The notes beneath the pieces were generated by a model that did no database searches, had not been told where the DNA came from, and was given only the letters and a program-made list of their open reading frames with translations. A stretch of DNA of 64,000 nucleotides. Origin: Euphorbia lathyris (Eukaryota; Streptophyta; Magnoliopsida; Malpighiales; Euphorbiaceae). Every line of letters starts with the position of its first letter. Position 1 is the stretch's first letter. The stretch is taken from the NCBI RefSeq assembly GCF_963576675.1, contig NC_088915.1, forward strand, positions 3,787,001-3,851,000, read 5' to 3'. The position numbers and the translations under genes are program-made. Below, piece after piece: positions 34,984 through 47,330 of the stretch.

Positions 34984-35303
34984 TATCGTTCATACCATGC
35001 TCCTTCAGGTAATTGCATTAGTGAAAGATCACCTAGGAGTAGTTTAACTTAATTAGGAGTAAAATAACTTAGGTCGAATTAGTATAACTTAGCTAGGAGT
35101 AGCATAATTCAACTAGAAGTAGATTAACTTAACAAAACAAACTCAAAACCCACACAGCCTAGATAACACCTGAGACCAAGTAGCTCGATACTTGTGGTAA
35201 ATAAATCCTGTGGATTCGATACCTGGACTTGTCCAGATTTTATTACTTGATAACGACAGGGTACACTTATCCCTTAGTGAGCCTTCTTAACGGAGGCGCA
35301 TCT

Positions 35304-36297
35304 GCGGACGGCTTCTGGCAATAAACTCTAACTCCTACAGGTGAGATCTGAGCTTAAAGACTGAATTTTGGATTGAAGGGAGTTCATCTTCGAACACAGA
35401 TTTATTCTGAATTTACCAGATTAACCAAGGACAAGTTACAACAGACAAAGACCAGTTAGCAGAGAGAGCACGCCGCATTCGATGATTTTACAGGGGGATG
35501 ATAATCGTCCAAAGAATGCATTAAAGTCGGCTGTCGGGATGATAATCGTCCTGAACCAGTTACTAATAAAAGTCCACAAAGTGGAAGCAAATGGCTAAAC
35601 TATGAAAAGGTGGTCAATTGATTCCATGCTACCCTTGCAAAGGATGCATCTGGAAACGCAACAGAAACCATATTTTATCAGAACGTCGTGGGCCGCCATT
35701 TTACCGTGTAGGATTTTCCAATAGCAAACTGATCTCGAAGGAGGGATAAAATTTTTGCAGATGAACCAAGCCCAGGGAACCGTCGGTGCATGAGGTGAAG
35801 GATGATCAAAGAATTGCTTCACCGTGAAGCGCCATGTAACAAAAGGCTTCCATATACAAATGTCTGATTCATCCAAATCCCGACGAACCTGAGTTATATT
35901 TTCCTGGATCCTGATTGGCAAAAAATCAATATTGACCCAAAGGTCCCCAACAAGGAAGTCATTAACACAGTTATACATACCTGTTTACTGTTTTGCAAGA
36001 AGGTTCAGTTGATCCGCCACCGAAGGTAGGATCCATTCATCTGTCCAAAAATTGAGGGAAGAGCCATTACCAATCCACCATTTGACTTGGCTTTTGATAA
36101 TCAGAAAACAGGCCTTGCAAGAGATCCAAACAGAGGAGTTGACCAGATAGCTCTGAGGCTGACCTGAACCATATAAGAAGCATTGTTTCAGAAGATTAAT
36201 CACAAAGGAATCTCCTTGCACCAATTCCCAGCACATTTTGCCTAGCAAGGCTAAATTGAAAAGATGGAACTGTTGAATATGAAGGAAAATAGGCAAA
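35304..36297 (-). pseudogene. LINE ORF2, RT-distal and zf-RVT region
   Basis: Two minus-strand stretches in the same frame (36296-35985 and 35978-35595) separated by one TAA stop. The first shows FNLALLGKMCWELVQGDS and WWIGNGSSLNFWTDEW, the region after the reverse transcriptase of plant L1 LINEs. The second shows WRFTVKQFF, WKILHGKMAAHDVLIKYG and CILCKGSMESIDHLF, the zf-RVT zinc-finger domain. A second stop follows (after HLFIV), then ASTLWTFISNWF in frame. The reverse transcriptase itself is missing because copia A begins at 36298. Confidence 0.85.
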
Positions 36298-38201
36298 TGT
36301 TTGGCAGCGGAAATATAAAAATTTTAACCTATTTCCTTAAACCAAGATCCGTTAATCGTTATTTCATACAAGGAAGGATAGAAGGAAATACCTTTTTGAA
36401 GAACTACCTACAGTTGCTAGCGAAGTGCCCTCAACTCTAGTTCCGAGTTCGCGAGCACAAACTAAAAGACAAGATCAAACAAGTTAGAATCTCAACCAAT
36501 GAATAGCAACCAAAATAGATTGCCTCTAACAAGTCAACACAAGATCAAGGATAAAGAGAAAGAGATGAAATCAATAGAATGGAAGCGAGCGGAGCAATTT
36601 CTTCTTCTACAATAGACTGGTCGAAATTCTCTCTCTGTTCCGGATTAACCCAATATACCTATAAGGGGGGATATATATAGCCTCTTGTATCTAAAACCTT
36701 AGTTAGATAGAATTAGGTTACTTCTTTTGAGTTTTATTCTAAAATAAAACTTCATAAATATTATCTATGGTTTTTAGATAACTTCTTTATAGTTTTATTC
36801 TAAAATAAAACTTCATAAATATTATCCACAGTTTTAGATAACTTCTTTATAGTTTTATTCTAAAATAAAACTTCATAAATATTATCTAAAGTTATATCTA
36901 AATATAAAGATAACATTAGGTTGTTTGGTAAAATAATATTTAGAAGCATTTAACCATTTTAAACCTTCTAACTTAATTATTCAATAATTATAATCTAATC
37001 ATAATTGACTAAAATAAATTAATTCTCATATGTGTATATATATAATGCATGTATTTCCCCTTTTTCTATTTGGGCCTTTATATTAGGCTTCCATCTATTA
37101 ATTAACATCCATTCCTCTTTTGGTTCTAAGTCTTATTGTGACCCATTAGGTTCTTATTACTACTAGCCGTATACAACCATTAAATTAATTTCCCAAAGTT
37201 AATTTTAATCTTTGTATAACGGAATGAGTGCGAGGACTGTGATAGGGAGAACCGTAAACATTCCCCCAGAGTTATAAGAAGACAGGTTGATTCCATCGTT
37301 GACCTTTCCGTATTAGTTACAGTATAATTCGATCATTCATCAACTACATCCTTGAACAGAATCTTATGACTATGGATAATGTCAAGTCATATATAGCGAG
37401 ACATTCGTTTTACTTGTACAGGCCGAGTTAACTCCAATTAGATAGGTTAAGTGAAATCTGCATTTCAAGTCTTAAGCTATCACCTTGCAAGGATTTAGAG
37501 TCAAGTCTTCCACAAGCGATCCTTGGACGTATCTCCCATTTATCAGGAGTGACAAATGCTCAATCCAATGTTAACTATCCTGCAATTACTTCTTATGGTA
37601 CCCAACGCCTGCCCGCACACACCCCAAAGTCATCTCTGTTATGGATCGTGTTTGAACAGAGTCAAAGTATCACATTCCAAAATCCAGAATCACTAATTAA
37701 CAATTCTTTGAGTCTGAGGATTACTTATACCTATTAATACCAATGTGATGAACAGGTGACAGGGATAAATCCATCCATCCTGTTATCTCAAGTCGGGTCC
37801 CCAATCCTAATGAACAACGTTTCATCGGATCTATGTAACTGTCCAGATATCTATATATATGAAGCTTGTGAGATCAGCTTTCTATCGGACAGATGACATT
37901 GTTACATACAAGTCTCAACAGTGATATATCAATCCTAAACATATCACTTGACTTGGGGTGGTTTTAAGTTTATTAGTTTATTATAAAGTTTTGTCTCACT
38001 TCATGCTTGTATGAACACTTTATAATCACTTTAAACAAACTTACGGATTTCCTTTTATTAGACTTTATTTAGTGCTTAAAGGGATTGCCTTTATATAGTT
38101 ATAAAACATATATCTCATTAAAATAAATGATATAAAGAACAATTCATTTATATTAAGTTTGTATCCTGCAACAATTGTCTATAGGACACTAAACCCCAAC
38201 A
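36298..38201 (-). mobile_element. 3' LTR of copia element A (1904 bp)
   Basis: Termini TGTTTGG... / ...CCCCAACA, with the PPT (GTCCAAGTGGGAGTA, minus strand, 38216-38202) adjacent. A TATATATA promoter motif lies near 36668-36680 on the minus strand. It carries three tandem ~63-bp repeats (36722-36895). The LTR cuts the LINE; the left flanking pentamer is GCAAA, but no matching copy is found at the other end of the element. Confidence 0.85.
36722..36895. repeat. Three tandem ~63-bp repeats in the copia A LTR
   Basis: Each unit contains GTTTTATTCTAAAATAAAAC (itself a palindrome, TTTTATTCTAAAATAAAA) followed by TTCATAAATATTATC and a short spacer. It lies in the leader side of the LTR, downstream of the TATA motif in the minus-strand direction relative to U3. 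Confidence 0.85.
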
Positions 38202-41074
38202 TACTCCCACTTGGACTAAAGCCAATTATTTCTAAAACTTATCCTAGTAGAAGCTAAATGACGATCATGTACTTTCTGGGTTAAAGGCTTTGTCAACGGA
38301 TCTGCAACGTTGTCCTCTATAGGTACTCTTTCTATTCTCACATCTCCTCTAGCCACAATCTCTCTTATGATGTGGTATCACTTTAGGTAGTGCTTGGATG
38401 CATTATGAGACCGTGGTTCCTTTGCTTGCGCAATGGCTCCATTGTTATCACAGTACAGAGTAATGGGATTGACAATGTCAGGCACCACACTTAGTTCTGT
38501 AATGAACTTTCTAATCCAAACTGCTTCCTTTGCTGCTTCCGCAGCAGCGATGTACTCTGACTCGATCATAGAGAAAGCTACGCTTCCCTGCTTGGAACTT
38601 TTCCAACTGACCGCGCCCCCATTCAAGATAAACAGGTATCCTGATTGGGATTTAAAATCATTCTCATCTGTGAGATGACTAGCGTCTGAAAACCCTTCAA
38701 TTTTCATATCTCCTTCTCCGTACACTAGGAACATATCTTTAGTCCTTCTCAAGTACTTAAGAATGTTCTTGATGGCAATCCAATGCTCGTCTCCCGGATT
38801 CCCTTGGTAACGACTCGTTACAGATAACGCGAACGCTACATCAGGTCTAGTGCATAGCATAGCATACATAATCGAACCGATCGCACTGGCGTACGGGACT
38901 ACAACCATGCGTCGTTTGTCATCATCAGTTTTAGGACATTGATGATTGTTTAACTTTATTCCATGTAGCATGGGTAAGTTACCTCGTTTCGATTCAAGCA
39001 TGCTAAACCGATTTAGCACCTTTTCAATGTATGTAGCCTGTGAAAGACCAAGCAGTCTTCTCGATCTATCTCTATAGATCTTTATACCAAGTATATAAGC
39101 TGCTTCACCAAGGTCTTTCATTGAGAAGTTACCGGATAACCATACTTTTACCGACTGTAATAGAGCAATGTCATTTCCCATTAACAGTATATCGTCCACA
39201 TATAGTATGAGAAATGCTATAGAGCTCCCACTTGCTTTCTTGTAAATGCAAGCTTCTTCGCAATTTTGTTCAAAACCAAATTGTTTTATGGTTTCGTCAA
39301 AACGCTTATTCCAGCTTCTAGACGCTTGCTTGAGTCCATAAATGGATCTCTGAAGTTTGCAAACTTTATTTGCATCCTTTGATATGAAACCTTCAGGCTG
39401 CATCATGTATACATCCTCAAGCAGGTTTCCGTTTAGGAAAGCTGTTTTCACATCCATTTGCCAAATCTCATAATCGTAGTGAGCGGAAATAACAAGCATG
39501 ATTCTGGTTGATTTGGACATAGCAACAGGAGAGAAGGTTTTGTCATAATCAACACCTTGTTTCTGACGATATCCTTTCGCTACCAGCCTAGCCTTGTAGG
39601 TGCTAACCTTTCCATCCATGTCAGTCTTCTTTTTGAAGATCCACCTGCACCCAATAGGAATTATCCCTTCGGGTGGATCAACCAAAGTACACACTTGGTT
39701 AGTATACATGGAATCCATTTCAGAATCCATGGCCTCAAGCCATGCTTTAGAATCTGGACTAGTAAGAGCCTCTTCGTAGTTTTCGGGTTCGTCGTCAAAC
39801 ACGGGAACCTCGTTATCATCTCCCACTAGAAAACCATATCTAACTGGGAGTTCACGAACTCTTTGTGATCTACGAATAGGTGCCACTAGAGTCTCATTTA
39901 ATGGGACTTCTTCGGGTACCTCAACCGCTTCAGTTGTTTCAGTCGGTGTTTCTTCCTTTTGAACTTCGTCGAGTTCAATCACGTTTCCCTTTTGTGTTTC
40001 TTCGAGAAACTCTTTCTCTAAGAAGGTTGCGTGCTTGGATACAATTACTTTCTGATCATCTGGATGATAGAAGTAATATCCCATAGTTTCCTTAGGGTAT
40101 TCAATGAAGAAAAATTTATCAGATTTAGAATCTAGTTTGTCGGACGCAATGCGTTTGACATATGCTGAACAACCCCATACTCTCATAAATGAGAACACGG
40201 GTTTCCTACCAACGAACAATTCATATGGTGTGGAACAAGCGGATTTAGTTAGTACTCGGTTCAGGGTGAAGAGGGCGGTTTCTAAGGCATAGCCCCAGAA
40301 CGTCTTTGGAAGTAAGGCGATGCTCATCATGGATCGTACCATATCTAAATGGGTATGGTATCTCCTCTCGGGTACACCAATGTGTTGTGGTGTATAGGGA
40401 GGTGTCCATTGTGAGCATATCCCACATTCAGTTAGATAATTCAGAAAATCATCTGAAAGATATTCGCCACCTCGATCGGATCGAAGCGTCTTTATTTTCT
40501 TTCCTAATTGATTTTCCACTTCATTCTTGAAGCATTTGAACTTGTCAAAAGCTTCTGATTTGTGCCTCATCAAGTAGATGTAACCATATCGAGTATGGTC
40601 ATCTATGAAGCTTATGAAGAATCTGAATCCTCCTCTTTCTTGGACTGACATAGGACCGCATACATCTGAATGAATAAGTCCTAGAGTGTCTGATACACGC
40701 TCACCTTTATTGCTAAAGGGTGTCTTTGTCATTTTACCTTTTAAACATGATTCGCATGTTTCCAATGATTCAGGATCAATTGGATCTATAAGCCCATCTG
40801 AATGTAGCTTTAGCATGCGTCTCTTGTTTATATGACAATGCCACAAGTAAGTTGAATTATCTAGCTTATGTCTTTTGGTATCAATTGCGAAAACAGAAAT
40901 CAACACATAAATCCCATTTTGTGATATTCCTGAGAAATAGAAAATCGAATCTCTATAAACATTGCAATGTTTGTTCTTTATAGAACATACCAGACGTTGG
41001 AGTACCGGCTTTTCCCTTCTGGAGGGTAGCTCGGTACAAAGAACAATTTCTCTTCCAATTCCCCACGTCACCAT
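38202..41074 (-). pseudogene. Copia element A pol: integrase, reverse transcriptase, RNase H
   Basis: An 898-codon minus-strand frame (41074-38378) covers the pre-integrase zinc region (~60-130, CESCLKGKM present, histidine side shortened to LWHCHINKRRM), integrase core (DVCGP, SDRGGEY and GVPERR supplying the D-D-E residues), copia reverse transcriptase (CRWIFKKK, DVKTAFLNGNL, YVDDILLMGN) and RNase H (FSDAS, ESEYIAAAEAA, CDNNGAI). The frame ends at a TGA (38380-38378) inside RNase H; beyond it the same frame continues through a DPLTK-type end, so the stop is premature. The protease is missing, and the first ~28 codons are out-of-frame gag sequence. Nearly complete catalytic motifs suggest a fairly young, but dead, element. 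Confidence 0.93.
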
Positions 41075-41815
41075 AATAGTGGCACTTTCTTTTGAGCTTC
41101 TTCACTTCCTTTCCCTTAACTTTAGTGGGCATGGCTTTCTTACCTTTCTTGGGATGTTTAGGATTGGGAGAATTCCCTTTCCTCTTCTTTGATCCCTCTA
41201 TGACAAGAGCCGGTATAGCCTTGTCTTTCTAAATATTGGGCTCAACTGACTTGAGCATATTTACAAGTTCTTCAAGAGAGGTTTGCAAGTTATTCATCTG
41301 ATAGTTCATGATGAACTATGAATAACTCTTTGGGAGGGATTGAAGAATTAAGTCTACACTTAGTTCGTTATCCATCGCGAATCCAATACTAGAAAATTTG
41401 GTAATGTAGCCAATCATCTTGACACAATGTGTCATTATAGATGTGCCCTCTTGCATCTTGCAACGATATAGCAACTTGGATATCTCGTAACGTTCGCACC
41501 TGGTCTGTTTCCCAAACAGTTCCTTTAGGTGCATGATGATGGAACATGCATAGTTGCCTTTGTAATTCCGATGTCATCGATGCAAGTATGATGCATCCGA
41601 CATGATCGGCATCAGCCTTGTGCTTCTGATAAGCATCGATTGGGAGCATCATCCTCAGGGATAGGGGGTATCGATGTATCAAATACATACCCTATTTTAT
41701 CGAACTTCAAAACGATTTTGAGGTTACGAAACCAATCGGTGAAGTTTGAACTATTCAACTTGTTATCGGTAAGTATATTTTGCAGATTGGTGTTAGTCAT
41801 GATTTTAAGAGTGTT
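41075..41815 (-). pseudogene. Copia element A gag, frameshifted, with degenerate zinc knuckle
   Basis: Gag starts at 41800 (MTNTNLQNILTDNKLNSSNF) with the usual W-RNLKI-L block, shifts frame near 41640, again near 41530 (ELFGKQTRCERYEISKLLYR, TKFSSIGFAMDNELSVDLIL), and ends with a zinc-knuckle remnant at about 41090-41050, CHYYGDVGNWKRNC, in which the second cysteine and the histidine of C-X2-C-X4-H-X4-C are replaced by Y and N. Gag is non-functional. Confidence 0.85.
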
Positions 41816-42565
41816 TAATTAAACTTGAGAGTGAGAAAGAGTAGACGTATGTCATTCATTTGCTTTAAAGTATCACAATCTAAAATTATAGGCCTTTTAA
41901 TTTATTTCAGATTGCTCCCACTATTTTGCCAAATTAATAACCCTCCATATTAATTCGAAGAATTTCACAAATCCTTTAGTGAGCTAGGATCCTAACTCCT
42001 GAAATTTCGCCTTGACTTTGGCCAACAAGCTAGTCCCATTTGTTAGGTAGATTCATGCAATCAATCACATCTCGAATGTGATTCCTAGGTTATTGGGTTA
42101 CTAACCACATTAGTAACTAATATGTCATTCATATTAATCCCAACCATTTTGCCCATTAGTTTATGACAACATGAGTTTTCCCATCCTATTATCATAATCT
42201 AATTTAAGTATTACCCCATATTCATGAAAGAACGATTTTCGATAATCCAGGTGTTACCATAAGACCCCGAGCTTGACTTTAGCCAACAACCCAAAGGCCC
42301 CCAGTACTGCCGGCTGAATTATAATATTAGGGAGGGGCAACCGATTCTAATAACTTGCTTATTTACTTAACTTTTTAATGAGGGATTTTTATTTAAGTCT
42401 CATAATCTAACTTAGTCTTGATTTGCTTTAGCATACATCAGACACACATACATACATACATTGGCGTTATGGACATATCATCTAAATTATTCCATCGAGC
42501 CAGAGACGGAATAAAAGGCCAAACCTAAGGAAATACTTGTTAAGGATTATAGCCAGTTAATCAAC
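41816..42565 (-). mobile_element. Leader region of copia element A
   Basis: Non-coding DNA between the gag start and the LTR at 42566. Next to that LTR, where a PBS is expected, the minus strand reads TTGATTAACTGGC, matching the usual TGGTATCAGAGC only partly. It includes several GACTTTGGCCAACAA/GACTTTAGCCAACAA words (42013 and 42274) in direct repeat. No gene. Confidence 0.55.
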
Positions 42566-44234
42566 TGTAGCGCAGCGGAATTGCGGTTTAAAATTTATTT
42601 CTAATCCCTTTGAGTTCGATCTTTGTCCGTTAACCATTGATTGAATAAAACCTTTTGATCCGTTTAAGGATATAAACATACCCGGACTGTCTCTTCTAGA
42701 GACGGCTGAAGAATCCACAAGGTAATAAGATCTCCGTAGTCAGGTGCACGAACAGCTATTGAGCCAGAACCGGTGCTAGCCGAAGAACGAAGAAGAACTG
42801 GAGAGATTTCGTAATTAGCCAAGAAAATCTTCACAATTGAAGTTGGGGCCGCCAATTTCAGTGCTCCTCCTTTTCAATTTTGTTGTGGCCGAATGTATAT
42901 GTAGGTTAGATTAGGTTTAGAGTGTTTTAATTTATATATATAGTGTATTCCTAAACCTAATTGGTTTAGGGTTAATTGGTTAATTACAAAACTAATCCAA
43001 TCCTAATCTAATTACATAAATAAATACCAATAATATTTATTCTATGCAATTAGTTGTGATTAGATTAAATTTAATTACCCCAATTAAATGAATAACACTA
43101 ATTAATAAATTGACGTATTAATCTAATTAATTATTCACTGAATGCAATTTCATTAATTTACAAATTAATTAATTACATCCCGTAAACTAATTAATCAATT
43201 AAATACCCAACACTTAAAACCATTAATCAATTACCTTGATACAAAGTACCAATTAATCAATTAATTAACCACCAATTAATTACCTTGACATTTTACTGTC
43301 AATCAATTAATTAATTTCATCTCTCCAATGTACCGTTCTATAAGTTCTAACTCAGATGTTCGATGTGCACGATCCTATGGGACTGTCCTTAGTTAGCAGT
43401 GGGCTCACGGCCCACAGACAGTAAGTGGGTTCTAGCAAACCATTACTGTCCCTAACCAAGACAGAGTTTCAGTAGTCTAAAGATGCAGAGACCATGTAGT
43501 TATCTCTTAACTTCTTTTACCATTTGATATCGATATTATAAACTAGAGCCATGGCGGCTGTCATCCTCTCTGATGTTTATGATATTTCTTGATCTAAAGT
43601 AGATTGATGAAACAGATAAGTAAACTACTTATCAGGGTGTGGCCACACACTTATCAATCTCACTTATCAAGTGGCCTGTGATATCATCTCATTATTACAT
43701 GAGTGGTAATTCCATCACTTCAATATCAATACCAACGTGTTCACCTGTTCACCCAATCATACCCATATTTAGCATCCTGTTACAGACCTGTTAGGCGTAT
43801 GTCAAAGTGAACCGGATTCCATATTAATATTATAATGAAATATGGTCTGAAGATAGTTAGAGACCTACTTAAGAAAACTAATGACACAACCACCACGTAG
43901 TTTTCTCGGGCGGATCGATCCAGTCACATGTATACAACATGTACCCATATTCACAACTGACTTATCAAGTGCTATAGCTAGTATCAATTACTACCATACA
44001 GTCGTCGAATATACAAGTCTGTGGTCCTAATCATTCCCATGATAGAATGGACTTGGGATATGGTTTTACGATTATCAATCAATGGATTCTCTATTCATAT
44101 TATAGCACAAGATATAAATGAACTAGATTAATGCCTTTATTAATGTAACACAAATAGTGTATCTATGCAAGAATAATCAAAAAGCATAATACAATATACA
44201 TGAACCAATGCCTAAGAACTAGGGCACACCAACA
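42566..44234 (-). mobile_element. LTR of copia element B (1669 bp)
   Basis: Termini TGTAGCGCAGCGG / CACACCAACA, with the PPT of element B (GTCCAAGTGGGAGAC, minus strand) adjacent at 44249-44235. A TATATATA motif lies near 42931-42942. Layout parallels the LTR at 36298-38201, but the sequence is a different family. It therefore is the 3' LTR of B and sits where the 5' LTR of A should be. Confidence 0.8.
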
Positions 44235-45326
44235 GTCTCCCACTTGGACTAGTTCCAAGCAGGCATTGCCCTAATCCCTATAGATCTAGTATGACCATCA
44301 TGTAGGCGCTGTGCAAGTGCCTTGGTAAACGGATCTGCGACATTGTTCTCGGTGTCAACTCTCTGTAATGTAATGTCACCTCTCGCCTGGATCTCCCGGA
44401 TGAGGTGAAACTTTCTAAGTACATGTTTGGATCTCTTGTGTGATCGGGGCTCGAGTGCTTGTGCTATGGCACCGTTGTTATCACAGAAAACATCAACTGC
44501 ACCTAGGATAGTAGGAACTACACCTAAGTCAGTTATGAACTTCTTGATCCAAACTGCTTCGTTTGCAGCGTCACATGCAGCTATGTACTCAGCTTCCGTT
44601 GTAGAATCGGCAATGGTAGGCTGCTTTGAGGATCTCCAACTAATGGCACCGCCATTCAGGAGAAAAACATAACCAGACTGTGATTGTTTCTGGTCCTCAT
44701 CAGTCTCGAAACTTGCATCAGTGTAACCTGATATTGCCAGCTCCTCTTGCCCACCAAAAACTAAAAAAAGATCCTTGGTACGTTTAAGGTACTTTACGAT
44801 AGCCTTAACTGCCTTCCAGTGCTCCTCGCTGGGATCTGACTGGTACCGGCTAGTCATGCTAAGTGCAAACGCAACATCTAGCCTTGTATATAACATAGAG
44901 TACATGATGGATCCTATAGCTGACGCATATGGGACCTTTTCCATATTCTCTGTGTCCTGCTTTGTCTGAGGACAATCTTTCTTACCAAGTTTCAACCCAT
45001 GGCGCATAGGCATGAATCCTTTCTTAGCCTGGTCCATGCTGAATCTTCTAAGAACTTTGTCTATGTACGTTGCCTGACTCAAGCCTAGAAGTCTGTTGGA
45101 TCTATCTCTGTAGATCCTGATCCCTAAGATCGTTTCGGCTTCTCCTAAGTCTTTCATTGCGAAGCATTTACTCAACCACTGCTTCACGCCTTGCAGTGTT
45201 GGTATATCGCCTCCAATGAGCAGTATGTCATCAACATACAATATCAGGAAAGTGGATATGCTCCCACTGAATTTCATATACACACAGGGTTCATCAGGAT
45301 TCTGCATGAAACCATATTCAGTTATG
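44235..45326 (-). pseudogene. Copia element B: C-terminal RT and RNase H, 5'-truncated
   Basis: An open 352-codon frame (45307-44249) begins at QNPDEPCVYMKF, has the YVDDILLIGG catalytic motif, the SKCFAMKDLGEAETILG block and a full RNase H (TDASFETDED, EAEYIAACDAA, CDNNGAI, DPFTKAL), and ends with a natural stop right at the PPT. Gag, protease, integrase and the first half of RT are missing; the frame breaks off at about 45326 into TPS-repeat DNA. The remaining frame has no stop, so truncation is the main lesion. Confidence 0.93.
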
Positions 45327-46635
45327 TTTTACGATTATTTTTTTCTTTTTTCCCAATTTTTAAGTTACACGGTATTTTTCATTTTTTTAGGAAAAGGTTT
45401 ATATCATTGCATTAGATGATATTTGGGAAGATTTTAAGTGATTGACAAATACTAGTTAATTCAGTTTTTTTCTAATTTTCAGTAAGGTAGAGCTAAAATT
45501 GATCTTACTTGGAAAGGCTATATGTGCATTTTTCTTAAAATGTTTGGGTTAAAGTTATAATAATATAAACATATAATCTTGTAACTCAACTTTCTCATTT
45601 ATACAACAAAAAATTATACTAATGTTTTTAGTTACTTCTCTAATAATAATAGAGGGTATTGGATGAAATTAGATATGAATGTGGGTCATTATGAACTTTT
45701 AAAAATTGAGGCAAAGGGCAACAAATAAAGAGGCAACAAATGTGGGAGCAGTTAAGGTTTTGAGCCAAATAAAGAGGCAACAAATGTATTAAGCTGAAAC
45801 AATGTGTATGCACAAACGTAAAGTCACTTTTTTTATGTTCATATTATCAAATGCCATGCGACCATAGGAATAATACATTAGATTCCATTAGAATACTATA
45901 CTTGAAGGAGAACAGTACTAAGCTGATTAAACTCTTGGTAAGTTTGGTTCAGTTATTTTTACAATGTTGCGGGTAGCTAATAGATATTAGCTAATATATT
46001 GGATTGCTTTTGTACTAATAGGGTAAATAAGTATACAGTTATACAAACACACATATACAAACAGTGCTCCATGTACAGTTAAAGATATGATGGTTCTTCC
46101 TAGTAAAAAATATATTGGTACCGTTATGCAAACAGATAGTGTTCCCTTCAGTGAATCTTCATATATGCCCTTAAAAGAATGCAATTTCTAAAATCAAACA
46201 TCTATAAATTCAGTGTTCCCTTCAGTGAATCTTTATATATGCCCTCAAAAGAATGCAATTTCAGAAATGCTCATCTATAAATTCATTCTCTTTACTTGGA
46301 AACGTTGGAAATACATTAAGATGTCAAATGGAATTAAATTGACTCTCTTTATCAGTGATGGGTCAAAGAATTTAAATTAAAAACATCTCATATAGTTACA
46401 AATCAAGTTACCTTTCAAGCATCGCATGCATAGTTTTATCATAGACAAACTAATTATGATAGAAACGTCTAATAACAAAAATTAGCATAGCAACAATGTT
46501 TAAAACAAAGTTAAGAAATTTGCAGCAAATTTCACTTAAAACATAAAGTTGTATCAGTTAAATAGATTGTTCAGTAACTTGTTTTTCGGATGGAGTACAT
46601 TCTGTCATATCTTGTTCTTCAGCTGGAGCACATTG
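45327..46635 (-). repeat. TPS-repeat unit (reverse, beta-like), left part
   Basis: From about 45840 this is the reverse complement of 5100-6080 of unit beta. It includes the unrecognised 66-codon frame at 46184-45987 (FKGIYEDS...) and the C-terminal codons of the coiled-coil frame (46635-46565, ending in TAA). 45327-45840 is AT-rich, with one stretch (45470-45520) resembling 945-985, and no gene. Confidence 0.75.
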
Positions 46636-46657
46636 CACTACAAAAAAAAGGAGTTTC

Positions 46658-47330
46658 AGGGACGAAAAAAATCGTCCCCAAAAAACATAAAAATTTGTCC
46701 CCTATAGTTTTGGGGACGATTTTTTCATCCTCAATTTTTGTCCTTGTTTCCTCCATCCTTGATTCTATTGGGGATGAAATAAATGATGTCGTCCCAATTT
46801 AGAGAGACTACTATCGTCCCCGCTCTTAAGGACGACTATCGTCCCCGTTGAGAGGGACGATAGTCATCCCTGATCCTAGGGATGACATTTTATCCCTGTT
46901 CCTAGGGACGACATGTCGTCCCCGTTGATAGAGACGACAATTTTTCACTATTGCTAGGGATGACATGTCATCCCCATTGATAGGGACGACATTTTGTCCC
47001 TGTTCCTAGGGACGACATGTCGTCCCCATTGATAGGGACGACATTTTGTCCCTGTTCCTAGGGACGACATGTCCTCCCCGTTGATAGGGACAACTGTCGT
47101 CCCTATTCCTAGGGACAACATTTCATCTCTGTTGATAAGGACGATTGTCGTCCCCGTTCGTTGGGACGACTGTCGTCTCCGGTCATAGGGACAACTGTCG
47201 CCCCCGTTCTTAGGGACAAATTTTCGTCTCTGTTCATAAGAACGATTGTCATTGCTGTTACTAGGGACATCGTTTTGACCCCATTTTTTTAGGATGACTA
47301 TCGTCCTTGTTTAGAATGGCAAATGTCCCT
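46658..47330. repeat. Subterminal palindromic repeat array of the CACTA element
   Basis: About 25 imperfect units of 26-28 bp, consensus near GTTNNTAGGGACGACNNTGTCGTCCC, each an inverted GGGACGAC/GTCGTCCC pair. In En/Spm elements such subterminal repeats are bound by TNPA. The opposite end (58200-58330) has only a few GGGACGAT/GGACAATA words, so the array is strongly one-sided. Confidence 0.9.

Larger units (their letters stand above)
31937..35303 (+). mobile_element. Gypsy-type LTR element reduced to two LTRs
   Basis: The 5' LTR spans 31937-33607 (1671 bp, TGAT...ATCA), followed by only the first ten bases of the PBS (AGTTTTTGGC, 33608-33617). The sequence then jumps into the 3' LTR, which lacks its first ~165 bp and ends at 35303 (ATCT instead of ATCA). 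TSD GCGGA at 31932-31936 and 35304-35308, inside a LINE. TATAAATAG promoter motifs lie at 32632-32640 and 34186-34194. The LTRs hold a GC-rich cluster of AGCTCGGCGAGCTGG-like motifs and a tandem block with the motif TAGGAGTAG...AACTTA. All coding capacity is gone. The 128-codon frame at 33768-34154 is LTR sequence. Confidence 0.9.

Noticed and set aside
36298..44234. Treating the LTRs at 36298-38201 and 42566-44234 as one matched pair
   Set aside because: Only the TGTTGG terminus, PPT context and general layout agree; the bodies do not align by eye.
46658..47330. Regular repeats considered as a CRISPR-like array
   Set aside because: Units are palindromic and without unique spacers, they lie at a CACTA terminus and the genome is a plant's; they are subterminal transposon repeats.
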